The position numbers were made by a program, and so were the translations under genes. A DNA stretch of 64,000 nucleotides from Agrostemma githago (Eukaryota > Streptophyta > Magnoliopsida > Caryophyllales > Caryophyllaceae), in contig OY288244.1 in the NCBI GenBank assembly GCA_958450325.1, forward strand, positions 36,083,424 to 36,147,423. The letters are read 5' to 3'. Of this stretch, positions 47,036-57,142 are shown one piece after another. How positions within the stretch are numbered: position 1 is the first letter of the stretch; each line of letters begins with the position of its first letter. The notes under the pieces are model-generated. The model was not told the origin of the DNA and made no database searches. It was given only the letters and a program-made list of their open reading frames with translations.

Positions 47036-47557
47036 CTAGTCCCAGTCTGGGGAATCCTTGAAAGGATCATCAGGGAGTCCATCCCCATCCTTGTCACTCA
47101 AGCAACCAAGACCCTCACTATCATCAGAGTCTCGGCTACTGTCCTCCCAATCCCTGCCAAAGGGAACAGCCTGGGACTCGTCGTAGGTGCGACAACCTGT
47201 TCTCCTCACAGGGGAGGAGGGGCCTGACCCCAGGGAGGAGTCAGCATCTGAAAAATCAGGGTCAAACTGCTCAGGGTGTAGCCACGGAAAGCATTCGTGG
47301 CACCCCCTGTCAAAGCAACCCCCTCCCTGAGGGCAGCGCCTAAATCTGGGAGCAACAGGGGTCGAGGATCTTTTAAGACGTTTACTCGACCTGGTGGAGA
47401 TTTTCCTGCCACTCCGACGAGAATGAAGCCGTGAACGACGGCTACGACGAATGGCTCGATAAGCAGCTCGAGCGTACCGGAGCCTCCAGAATCCTCTAAA
47501 AAGAAAAGTAACAGAGCAAACTCCACGGCGAGTCACGATTTTTTTGATCCAAACCAT
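47036..47557 (-). CDS. Small antisense Arg-rich, Cys-containing ORF of Tat-2
   Basis: 173 codons, starting MVWIKKIVTRRGVCSVTFLF. A strongly basic Arg/Ser segment follows (RRSRRSRLHSRRSGRK), then a cluster of Cys and His (CPQGGGCFDRGCHECF) that could bind zinc, then an acidic Asp/Ser-rich tail ending FKDSPDWD. The layout of basic, metal-like and acidic parts is unusual and not one I can name. It lies upstream of the larger antisense ORF on the same strand and could be an upstream exon or a separate gene. Confidence 0.4.
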   Translation of the reverse strand: MVWIKKIVTRRGVCSVTFLFRGFWRLRYARAAYRAIRRSRRSRLHSRRSGRKISTRSSKRLKRSSTPVAPRFRRCPQGGGCFDRGCHECFPWLHPEQFDPDFSDADSSLGSGPSSPVRRTGCRTYDESQAVPFGRDWEDSSRDSDDSEGLGCLSDKDGDGLPDDPFKDSPDWD

Positions 47558-47909
47558 GATTAAAACAGAGAAAGTGGAATGATTGAAGATGGGCTAAGCA
47601 GAAATGACAAAGAAAACTGGGATTTATACAAGTGAAAGCACAACATTAATGACGTCCCAACCACCCTGGAAGGAGAACCGCCAATCTGGAACTCTTCACG
47701 GTTCCCGAAAATCCATCAAGAGGAGAAGTATAGTCATTGCAAAAACACTCTCAACTCTTTGTATACCTGGCGTGAACTGCGCTTCGTTCCTTGGGAAGGC
47801 ACAAAGCATTAAATGCGGTAGCAGACATGGAAGTAAGTCAACCTCCCTCCAAGCAAGAGTCGCCAACAGAAGGAAAGCCTTGCTTTAATCCCTGCTGACG
47901 AGGGCCAAT
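47558..47909. other. Pre-LTR spacer of Tat-2
   Basis: No gene. The base run before the 3' LTR, GACGAGGGCCAAT, is only a weak polypurine tract. Confidence 0.4.
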
Positions 47910-48582
47910 TGATTGGGGTCGGCAGCCTGTCACTAATCGCCTGCCAGGCAGGCCCCAGAGGAACGCCTATAAAGCTCAAAAGTCAGTCCCTGGCAAGCAG
48001 CCAAAATAGAAACATAAACGCTAAGGAAAGCAATCGACCGCCGGGCCAGCAAGCGAACACAGCCTGCTAGAGCCCAGCGGCCACGGTTCAATATCCGCCT
48101 GCCCTGGGGATGTCCCTGATTGACAGGGCCAAGACCCCCAGGGGCCCTCCCGTCATTTCGCCTAAGGTAATTAGGAATGGGTGGATGGGAAGACGCCACT
48201 TGTTACCTCCTTATCCATCCATTCCCCTCTTACTTCCCTCTCTTATGGGAAGGTATAAATACTCAACCCTTTCCCACAAGAAGGGGGTTGGATTTTCTCT
48301 CTCTAGACTCTCACTCTTAAAAACGCCGCCTAGTTCCTCACGAACTAGGTTCATCAAGGCATTTCACGGACTAACTTAGGCATCGGAGAGGGTTCCCTTA
48401 GACAACCTCCGAGACCCTGTGCATTCATTGTGCAGGGAGCAGGCCGACTCTGCCGGGAAGGTCCGATCATAGGAAAGGGATAAAGGAGAGGTCAAGGGAA
48501 ATCGAGCTGTCCATTACTTGTCAACGTTTCAATTCACGACTCGGGATCCAGAACCGGGTTAATAGTTTCCGTGACCGGAACA
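47910..48582 (+). repeat. 3' LTR of Tat-2
   Basis: 673 bp, same ends as the 5' LTR, TATA box at 48254-48261. It is followed by the TATAC duplication at 48583-48587. Confidence 0.93.
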
Positions 48583-48679
48583 TATACGAAATAAAAAATA
48601 TATATACAAAATAATCTAGAACGCAAAACAAATAATAAGCAATAATACAAAACTGTCTCCCCGGCAATGGCGCCAAAAT
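48583..48679 (-). other. Athila-like copy B leader and PBS, right of the nested Tat-2
   Basis: It continues copy B after Tat-2 and matches copy A at about 32328-32424. The PBS reads GGCGCCATTGCCGGGGA on the minus strand, one change from copy A. Confidence 0.8.
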
Positions 48680-50224
48680 TGATAAGGCTAAAGTCGTATC
48701 ACCTATATCAAAATAAACCTAACAAACAACTAATAGGTAGCTAGCAGGAAGTAAGGGTCGAATCCAGAGAGAGACAGACGTTTATCGCTAATTATCTATA
48801 GTCGATTCTAAACTATTCTAATTCCGGTTTTTATGAATTTGTCTAAACTAATACGACTATGTAAAATAACGAGGTTCTAACAATATTAAAAGGATCTAGG
48901 GTCTTACGGTTCACTATGTAATCAAATTGGGTAAAGTTAATTAATCATTCAATCAATCAATCATAGTTATTTAGGGCAAAGACACGGCCTTTCGGATCTT
49001 ATGTCAACCTTAAGATAGATTCAGACGGGCTCTCGCAATTTACCAGATTATCCTACTCACTTACTTGTAAGTCTACCCTTACCAGGCTTTCGATCTTAGG
49101 TTTGGGTTCCTAAATATTCCACTAGTTCAACGTCTCAAACTAATCAAACAACGATACAAGACAAGTAGTAAGGCAATAACGTATGAATGATCAATCAAAT
49201 AAGTAATTAAACTAACATCCCCAATTCAATTAGCACAGATCCCCTTCAACCCTAGATAAATAAATTAGCCACTCATAATAAACGATAAAGCAATAAAGGA
49301 ATTAAGCATAATAAAGAACAATATGAAAATAAGAGAATAAGAAAAGGTACCAATTAAGTAGAACTGAAAGATTAACGGTCTAAAAGTATGACTACAAACT
49401 AGATGAATTCTAATGCTAATAAAAAGTCTAAACTAAACTATTGAATATGAAAGTGTAAATAAAATCTAACCTGAAGAGGGTATATATATACTAATAATGA
49501 TAAGGAGTCTCATTAATCCTACTTTCCTAAGTACTAAGCGAAACTAATTAGGAAAGAATATCTCGTAAATAAGAGTTATGATAAGTTACAAAATTTAATA
49601 ACTGAAACCCCGAGAAACAGCCTCAAACTGGTCGGTTCAGGTCTGTCCCGACCGGTTTGGGTCCGTACCGACCGGTTTGGGTTCGTCCCGAGCGGTTCGG
49701 GTTCCTCTGCACTGTGTGACGAATTTGAAATGCTTGCTGTTTCTTCGTTATTTATCGGATTTGGCCGTGTAATATACCGTTGAAAACCTAAGAGAAAGGG
49801 ATTTCCAACGCCAGAAAAATCAGCTCAATCGGAGTTGTAGAACGAAAGATATTCACGTTTGAATTGGACCCTTGTTTTCGCGATCGTTCTTTCTTCTCGA
49901 TTTGCATTTGTTTGAGCCTCCCAACTTATTTCTTTGTCGTTTCTTATTGTTTCTTCACTTCACGTCCTTCTTAAAGTATTCACTTAGTATCTTCTAAATT
50001 TTATCACTTCTTTCTTGTAGATTTCATGGCTCAACTCACGTCATTACCCAAAATATAGCTCAATCTCCTTCATTTGTCTCGTTTCCTACAAAACAAAACG
50101 TAAACAAAATACCCGGCATAACAAAGAAGGATGAAAAGCTAGAAAAATAACTCCTAGGACACATAAAATGAACCAAAATAAAGGAAAAGTTGGGGTTAAA
50201 TATATATGCTAAATGAGTTCATCA
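48680..50224 (-). repeat. Athila-type LTR B (5' LTR of the complex)
   Basis: 1545 bp with the same termini as LTR A at 32425-33942. It carries one extra GACCGGTTTGGGT-type short repeat near 49650-49690, which accounts for part of its greater length. Confidence 0.85.
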
Positions 50225-51627
50225 TATTCAATACTTGATTATAAAATGAATATCTAATATTTAGAGTGGATTTTGTAAAAAGTTGTTTACAAAAGATGTT
50301 TATATCTTTTAATGTCTAATAGTTGTCTAATATCTTTTATACTTGATTATAAAAGATGTTTCCCTCTGCGTTATAATGTCTAATAGTCTTTTCAGACCAT
50401 GTGACCATTATTTCGGCGTCGACGGGATCGTGCTTTATACGGTTTATTGATTGATCCTTTAGATCCGATATTCGACTAAAGAGTCGATATTGTATCCTAG
50501 GAGATAATGCTTTTAGAAAATAATACGATAATATCGATATTAGAAACGAGAAAAGAAAATAAGAAGAAAAAAAAAATGTGACCACGACGACATAAGACTG
50601 ACGGACGAGAAAGATAGAAAAGGAAGAGAGAAAAGGAGAAAGCGGGATTTATAACACCCTTAACCTACATGCTTAATTATCTCGAAAACGGACTCGTAGT
50701 AGCGGCCTAGGCGCGGGAGCGGTAAGATGTATATAGGTGAGTTATGGTGTGTATGGTTAGGGAGAGGATTTGAGGAGTTTTTCTCTCGGGTCTTTGACGA
50801 GTTTTGATCTCGAGTTTCCTAGAGGGTTTATAGGGGAAAGGTCGGGATTGTAAAAAGTATAGGATTGTATCGCCTAGGATGTTGATGGTTGTAAGGTTGT
50901 TGTCGTCGTGAATTGTGTTGTGAATTGTGTGTGCAAAGGGGTGTAGTTATAGGAGAGGGTATCCGGCTTTGGCTAGGAAAGGAACCCGGTTTGGATAGGA
51001 AAGAAACACCCACTTTGGATAGGAAAAGCCGGTTGTAGATGAGAGGAAATACCCGGTTGGGATAGGAATAGGTTTCGGTTTCGGATAGAAAAGAGGCCAC
51101 TCGATCGAGTGGTGTATGTCACTCGATCGAGTGCCTGATATGATGCCCATTTCTGCGGGTCATACAAGCCTACTTGACCGAGTGGATTGGTCCACTCGAT
51201 CGAGTGGGTCTAGACGCGTGGGAGGACTCTTTTAGAGATAGAGTTTTATCTTTAAGAGAGAGTTTTAGTTCCTCCTTGTAGCTAATTTTTTGTGGTATTT
51301 GACTTCAAATCGGATTTCCGAAAGCTGCGTGAAAGATTTTATGTCTCGGAAACGCCTTTGACCGGGGTTTGACCCGGTCGCTAAAAGACGGTTTTACCCT
51401 TGGTGTCAGTTTTGACCTAAATTAGTCTTATTTGATTGGAAACGACCCGCTGGTCCTGGATTTGAGGTTGGTTTTGTGATATTTGTACTCCGTAAAAAGC
51501 CCAAGCCAAATACTAACGATTTTGAGCCCATATTCGAGTATATTAAAGCATGTTTGCGTCCGATCATCATCGAGTGTTTTTTGGAAACTGCTATAGACAC
51601 TTAACGGCCAAATGTGGGTGTCTACAC
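50225..51627 (-). repeat. Inverted remnant of an Ogre-like LTR
   Basis: The right edge reads inverse of TGTAGACACCCACATTTGG, matching the LTR start at 12640 and 26374, followed by the shared TTTCCAAAAAACAC and GATGATGATCGGACG blocks. ACTCGATCGAGTG palindromes lie at 51096-51205. It diverges strongly towards 50225-50400 and has no partner LTR. Frames in it are chance. Confidence 0.7.
51090..51208. repeat. Palindrome cluster in the LTR remnant
   Basis: Four ACTCGATCGAGT or ACTTGACCGAGT palindromes in two inverted pairs, as in the Ogre-like LTRs. Confidence 0.8.
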
Positions 51628-51703
51628 TTAGTTGTGTTGAGGTAATCTAGGTCATTGGTTTACCCTTTTTTGCGAAAAAACCCTAAATCTTCTTCTCCAT
51701 CAA

Positions 51704-52704
51704 TATGTCTTCCTCTGCTTTTCTGAAGGAGATATCAAATTCGTGTGATGAATTTCTTTACCAAGGCTTTGTCTTCAAAAATACTATTATGATGGTTAAT
51801 GCCGATATTATCCTTCTACTATGAATCCTGGTTTAATTGAGCAACTCCAGATAAAGGGGAAATTGCTGAAATCTGGATACCCATCGACTGTCTGGTAATG
51901 GTAGACTGGTTTAACCTAGGCTGGGTTACTTTCTACGACCAGTTTTTAAAGGTTGGTGCTTCAATTCCTTTTTCTTCATTCATGACCAATTTTCTCAGGC
52001 TAACACAGTTAGCGTCTTGTCAAGTGATGCCAACTATCTGACGTCTTATTACTTCCATTGAATGTCTCTATTCTGCCTATAAGTTGGATTTTCAATTGGC
52101 TGATTTGAAATATTGTTATAGCCTTCAAGCCCATAATCAGGGTCGTTTCATTGTGTGGGTTCGTGATGGTTATTCTCTTATCAATCCTCTGCATTGTGGG
52201 GATGAGAAAGGATGGGCTTCGAGCTATTTTTTATAAGGGTTGCAAGTGTTGGTTCTAACTTAGAAAGGCTTTGTTATCCAATGGGTTCTATAAGCTCAAT
52301 TGTTGGTAACTGGGATCAAATTGTCCCTGATATGCGTTCAGCAGGAAGGGTTAAAGTCTTCTTGTCAAATCCTGAAGACCGCAGGTCCTGGCCTTTATTT
52401 TCGCCACTGGATATGTTGGTTGCCCCATCTGGTAAAAGAGTTAAACTGGGGATACCGACTTCTATTATCTCTGAAGCAATTTCTAGAGGGTCTGTATAGA
52501 CAACTCTATATTTCTCTGGCTGTAGGTGCACTACTATGGATATGATTCCGTCTCGAATTTCTAAGGTTAAGGAGGTGCAACGTATGGAAAGACTTCTCCA
52601 TTTTGTTCCTGAAAGGGATATTTCTGGTCCCATCAAACAGGATTCAACTAGTTCTAGTGCTTCTTTACCTTGTAAGAGGCGTAAGGCTGCTACTTCTTCT
52701 AATT
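51704..52704 (+). pseudogene. Gypsy-type-transposon ORF remnant, 5' half (split by CACTA)
   Basis: It starts MSSSAFLKEISNSCDEFLYQ. After a frame change come blocks WFNLGWVTFYDQFLKVGASI and ECLYSAYKLDFQLADLKYCY, then SLINPLHCGDEKGW, which match the layout of the putative gypsy-type transposon domain carried by Tat antisense ORFs. Further frames give PSGKRVKLGIPTSIISEAIS. Several stops and frame changes show decay. The CACTA element inserted at 52705 splits it from its 3' half at 61515. Confidence 0.6.
52702..52704. other. Target-site duplication ATT (left) of the Pack-CACTA
   Basis: ATT precedes CACTACTACAATTCCC and recurs at 61512-61514 after the right terminus. Three-bp duplications are the rule for CACTA elements. 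Confidence 0.85.
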
Positions 52705-53204
52705 CACTACTACAATTCCCTTACTTTCTCTACACTACAAGGTCGACGCTTGTATAAGCGTCCATCCACTTTTTATCTCATATCCCCGTTAAGCTCTATC
52801 ATTGGTCAAAATTTACTGAATAATATTATTATATTATATCAACTACTCCGTACTAAAAAAAGTGCTCCACTATACTCGAATTTCATTATCTCGCCTATGC
52901 CGCTACTTTCTCCTTTTATTGAAAACCTAAATCGTTCACTGAGACACGCCCTCTTTGTTTTGTTTTCAACCCCAAAACTTCATTGATGGACGATTCTCAG
53001 GCTCTTTTTTCCTTCAATTTTGTGATAATCGAGGTAGGTCTTTATAAATGACTATTCTTTTTATTGCCCTTTTAATTTTAAAAATCCCTAATAATTGAAT
53101 TGGGGATTCTGTAATCTCACGTAATTAGGATTACGATTCCCTGATTCAGCCTACATATGCCTCTAGATTTTCATAATGTAAAGTGGTTTTCGTGCTTGTA
53201 TGCT

Positions 53205-53205
53205 G

Positions 53206-53272
<67 letters not shown>
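53205..53272. repeat. (TA)n microsatellite
   Basis: About 33 TA units in an unbroken run inside the CACTA element. Confidence 0.95.
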
Positions 53273-53273
<1 letters not shown>

Positions 53274-53347
53274 TGTGTTCCGATTTCGATTAAACCGGCA
53301 TTTCCTCCATTTTATTGATTTTTTTATTAAGTATTGTTTGTGTGAAC

Positions 53348-53445
53348 AGACACCAAATTATTATTTTTGAAGAAGTTGGATGCACATGGTTATGATTGGC
53401 CTCGAACTGCATCTAATCATGTCATGGAAGGATACTTAATTCAGG
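53348..53445 (+). pseudogene. Possible captured exon, unrecognised
   Basis: The frame gives LFLKKLDAHGYDWPRTASNH then VMEGYLIQ and ends at a GT (CAGGTAACC), a good donor context. It may be an exon of a third captured gene. I do not recognise it. Confidence 0.3.
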
Positions 53446-54172
53446 TAACCATTTGTTGTCACATCTAAACCCTCAAATAAGTTGTGCTTTGAATAGTTGT
53501 ATGTTCTCTAAGTTGTTAGTGATGTGCGAAATACATAATCTGATTGATTCATTGATTGTTAAATAGAATTTGGATTGTAGTGTTTAGGTACATAATTCAA
53601 TTCATTATCCTACATTTCTCGTATTACCGTGATTGATTGATTGTTAAAATATTTTGGATGGTAAAGTCTCGGGTACATAAACTAGGTATTGAATATTATT
53701 GTTTTGATGTTGTATGATGGTCGGTTGGATTTAGATGTGAAATTGCAGGTTAGAATGTTTGATATCCATTATTTTTCTGCTCCACGTACAAGGGCACAGT
53801 TCGATTTTATCATTTGAAGTAGTGAAAAACTGAATGAACTAGTTTGTCACTTATGTTAAACTGTTGTGTAAAATGTTATTAATATATATTAGTATTGTGT
53901 GTGACGATTAAATGTATGAAAATCTTGTTCTAACAGAGACCTAAGTAGTGTTGGTTTGTTGCTCATGATTACGAATTATATATGAAGGACACATTCTTGC
54001 GCTGTGACAATTCATGTCACTAGGATTACGGGTCAAATTCGGGTCAAGGACGTTGAGGCCTCTTCTGCGAGTCCTCATCTCCTTCTTTCACTCTTTTTTC
54101 CTTATAAATGAGTAAACACGAGATATGCATGGCCTATGGGTAATGTTGACTTGAAGGGAGCGAGGATACAAT

Positions 54173-54305
54173 GTGAATTACCCCATCATAGCGGATCCAA
54201 AGAGGGATATAATAAAGCAGTTGAATATGGTGGATCCTAAAGATAAAGGTTCCAATGGAGAGCAACTTCCTTCTCGTGCCTTGCATATCCTTGGTCCTGA
54301 CAAGC
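54173..54305 (+). pseudogene. PER1: Captured 1-Cys peroxiredoxin fragment, exon A
   Basis: The frame [20 protein letters not shown] continues as [20 protein letters not shown] and GPDK, the conserved middle of plant 1-Cys peroxiredoxins (PER1), which reduce peroxides in seed nuclei and cytosol. The N-terminal part with the peroxidatic Cys (PVCTTE context) is not seen, so no enzyme activity is possible. An intron separates it from exon B. Confidence 0.85.
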
Positions 54306-54397
54306 TGGTCTACTCTCGCTTCTCACTTCTCCTATATTTTTCACAATAATGATCATTATGAGTACTGCATATGTTTTTTTTGTGGTGAAATGATCAG

Positions 54398-54620
54398 GTT
54401 AAGCTGATTTTTTTATATGCAGCAATGACAGGGCGGAACATGGAAAAAGTAGTGAGGGTGTTGGAATGCCTACAGAAGGCGTCAAAGCACGCACTAGGTG
54501 GCAACCCCCTTGAACTGGAAACCTGGTGAGGAGGTAGTAATATCTCTGTCCGTTAGTGACGATCAAGCAAAGACAGTGTTTCCTCTAGGATATGTTATAC
54601 TGGGAAAAACTTCTCCTAGG
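54398..54620 (+). pseudogene. PER1: Captured 1-Cys peroxiredoxin fragment, exon B
   Basis: It begins after an AG at 54396-54397 and reads VKLIFLYAAMTGRNMEKVVR, then LECLQKASKHA, a one-base frame change near 54505-54515, and [20 protein letters not shown] with FPLGYV. This is the C-terminal part of PER1. The frameshift and missing N-terminus show a captured, non-functional copy. It lies in the same orientation as exon A. Confidence 0.87.
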
Positions 54621-55991
54621 TACTAATATATTTTGCTCAATTTCTTCTCTTTTTTCATTATTTCGGAAAAAATTGTCTCATTCTTTGAAAATTCACACTC
54701 AGTACTTTGGGTCCTGAGCATTTCACATTCTACTTATGATCACGGGATACTGTAAGCTCAAATTCACACTCTTTACCATTCAGTTTCGACGTAAACTATG
54801 ACTTATTTTCTGTCATCTTCTATAACTTTTTACATCATGTCAATTTGTATGTCCCTCGAGATAAATAGGATCCTATTTAGAAGGGAGCAGCAGTTAAACT
54901 AATGCAGACAGCATTTTGAGGCAAATCAAGATGGAATGGGAACCAGACTGTATTTAACTTGGTTCGCGTTCAATTCAATAAGTTCAAGTTGCATTTTAGA
55001 CTTTTAGTGGGTTACAGGTGATACAAGTTCAGGATTCACTTTAGTTCCACTGTATTTTATTGCAAATGCAGGCCACATTTTCGCATCATGTGAATAGCTG
55101 CATATTAGTTTGTGTAAAAAAATAGGGTTGCGTTCGAATGCGTTTTGACCCAAAAACATGGTTCCGTTATTCTTCAATCGAGCTGTATTTTCATGTTAAT
55201 GTTGGATGCATTTCTTTCTTCAATCAGGTTGCGCAATACTAATTTAATCATGTTCACAAGTTGTGCTTTTATGTCGATGCGAATGCTGCAATTTCTACAT
55301 GCTTCGGTTTGTTTCTAGCCATAAATTGAATGCCCGTTTGTTCTTACTTTATTGTGAGAACCGGGTTGCATATTTATGCGCGAATCAGGTCTAAATAGTA
55401 GAGTACAAGTCTGAAATGCGAATGCATCTAAAGCCTAAACATGAGCTACGATTTACCTTAAGTTAAAGCAAGCTATAATCTAGAGCCTACACATGAGCAT
55501 TGGTTTGTAGCTCTAATTCGAGTATATTTTAGTATTTGTATGATGAGGGTGGTTTGACCGTTTGAGATAGGTTACTCAGATTCTTCATAATACATTGCAT
55601 TTGTGTATGAAACTCGGAAAAATGAATACATTTTATGAAATAGATGTGTCCGACACTGAAACATTCCCGTGAGAGGTATTTCTGATAGAGTTTAAGTGAC
55701 AATGAGGGAAACAATCGCACTGTCATGTATGATTTCCTAATGAAATCTAGGAAGCATCACAAGTGCAATCACCACGAGCCGAAGGTTTCATCTTCAATGA
55801 AACTGAGGAGAGCAGCAAAATAGACTCTTTAATTTAGAATGTTTGAATTCATACCTTTATTTTTATTTTTTTTGGATGACGATTTAAGATATTGATTCAT
55901 GTTAGTCGACCCCAATTCTTTTTGAGATTAAGGCTCTGATGTCGTGGCAGAGTGGCAGCTAGCTGGAACATATTCTTGGATGTAATTACAG
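54621..55991. other. CACTA interior without recognised gene
   Basis: AT-rich sequence between the PER1 and CPN60 captures; no domain found. It may include introns and flanks of the captured genes. Confidence 0.4.
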
Positions 55992-56151
55992 GGTCGCAAC
56001 GTTGTTATTGAAAGGGAACATAAAGGTCCCAAGGTTACTAAGGACGGTGTCACAGTTGCCAAAATTATCAAGTTCAATGATAGGACTAAGAATCTCGGTG
56101 CAGAGCTTGTGAAACAGATTGCGAAGGCTACCAACACTGCTGTAGGGGACG
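55992..56151 (+). pseudogene. CPN60: Captured mitochondrial chaperonin CPN60 fragment, exon 1
   Basis: It starts after an AG (55990-55991) and encodes GRNVVIEREHKGPKVTKDGV then TVAKIIKFNDRTKNLG and LVKQIAKATNTA, matching the GRNVVIE.S.G.PK.TKDGVTVAK box of group I chaperonins. CPN60 (HSP60) folds proteins in mitochondria. The intron starts at about 56152, and a retrotransposon sits in that intron. The donor reads GATATT, not the usual GT. Confidence 0.87.
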
Positions 56152-56212
56152 ATATTTATCTTCCTCTTCTGCTTTTATATTTAACTTCTTAATTGTGTTA
56201 AAACCTCCCACT

Positions 56213-56217
56213 ATACC
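56213..56217. other. Target-site duplication ATACC (left)
   Basis: It matches 60216-60220. Confidence 0.9.
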
Positions 56218-57102
56218 TGATCCGAATCAAGGAGCTACCAATCCAAGTAAGGAAGTTCTAAAGGGCTCAACTAAAGAATACTAGCTCCTACTTAAGCTTA
56301 GGCCAGCTACATTAGCAATAATAAGAAGTCATCTTCAATTATGGAGCTAGCTCGAATTTGAGCTGAATAAAGGAGCAACTAATCAAGGTAAAATGAAGAC
56401 ATTAACTTAGGGTCACAATCATTCAAGCATGAGTAATGGACTGAAGTTAAGAAGGTTTTAAAGCTGGTTGTGTTCTCATGGTGTACACGGTCAAAAGGCT
56501 CTCTTGTTAGCCTTGTTTTTGGCTCCATGTTCACACCTTTGCCGCGCCTCATTACTCCTACTCAAGCTTTGTTTTCATCTCCATGTTCACACAAGAAGAC
56601 CACGGCTGATTACTCTTCATCAAACATTGTTTTTAGCTCCATGTTTACATTAGCTTTGTTATTAGCTCCCTACTTTGTAATTAGCTCCATGTTCACATAG
56701 TTTTAGTCTTTGTTTTTGTCACCCTAAACCAACCGGTTTAAGGGCTCTTGTAGGCTATATATAGCCGGTCATTTGAAGGAATAAACATCCAATTTGCAAA
56801 TTAAAAACCAAGTAAAAGTTAAGCTTTGAGCTTCCTTTTGTTTCGTCTTTGTAGTTTACAAGACAAGGTCTAGAGTGAGTCGCGTTACAAGCTCTAAACT
56901 CGCTATTTCAATCAAGTGTTTGATCTAGCAAAGCGCTTTGTTGAAGTATAGGTCTACTTCACCTAGCATACTATCCTTTGGTTACGGTTTATTCATCCTC
57001 AAACTATCTTTACCTTATGTTTTGGTTACTCATTCACGTTCCATTTCAGAATACTAATCATATCTCTCATTCTTGTTTCAAAGTTCATATCAACTCACAT
57101 CA
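56218..57102 (+). repeat. 5' LTR of the gag-only retrotransposon
   Basis: 885 bp, TG...CA. TATA box TATATATAG at 56756-56764. Short repeats of the type TTTTAGCTCCATGTT recur in U3. Confidence 0.93.
56756..56764 (+). promoter_or_regulatory. TATA box in the 5' LTR
   Basis: TATATATAG inside GGCTATATATAGCC, a short palindrome; present in the second LTR too. Confidence 0.6.
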
Positions 57103-57106
57103 TTAG

Positions 57107-57118
57107 TGGTATCAGAGC
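57107..57118 (+). other. Primer-binding site, initiator-tRNA-Met type
   Basis: TGGTATCAGAGC four bases after the 5' LTR, the standard PBS of many plant Ty1 and Ty3 elements. Confidence 0.9.
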
Positions 57119-57142
57119 TTTGGTCATCAAACAAACATAAGA

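Larger units (their letters stand above)
37093..48582 (+). mobile_element. Complete second Tat-lineage Ty3/gypsy element (Tat-2), 11.5 kb
   Basis: Two 673-bp LTRs (37093-37765, 47910-48582) start TGATTGGGGTCGG and end GACCGGAACA. They differ by about 17 substitutions by eye, roughly 2.5 per cent. The flanking duplication is TATAC. The PBS reads TTTGGCGCCGTCTGTGGGGA. Gag-pol is on the plus strand with a few lesions; two antisense ORFs lie between integrase and 3' LTR. It is inserted in the (TA)-rich leader of an Athila-like element, whose sequence resumes after 48587. Confidence 0.95.

Noticed and set aside
56468..56700. Frames duplicated at 56468-56700 and 59581-59813
   Set aside because: Both are within the LTRs, and their identity reflects LTR identity rather than a duplicated gene.
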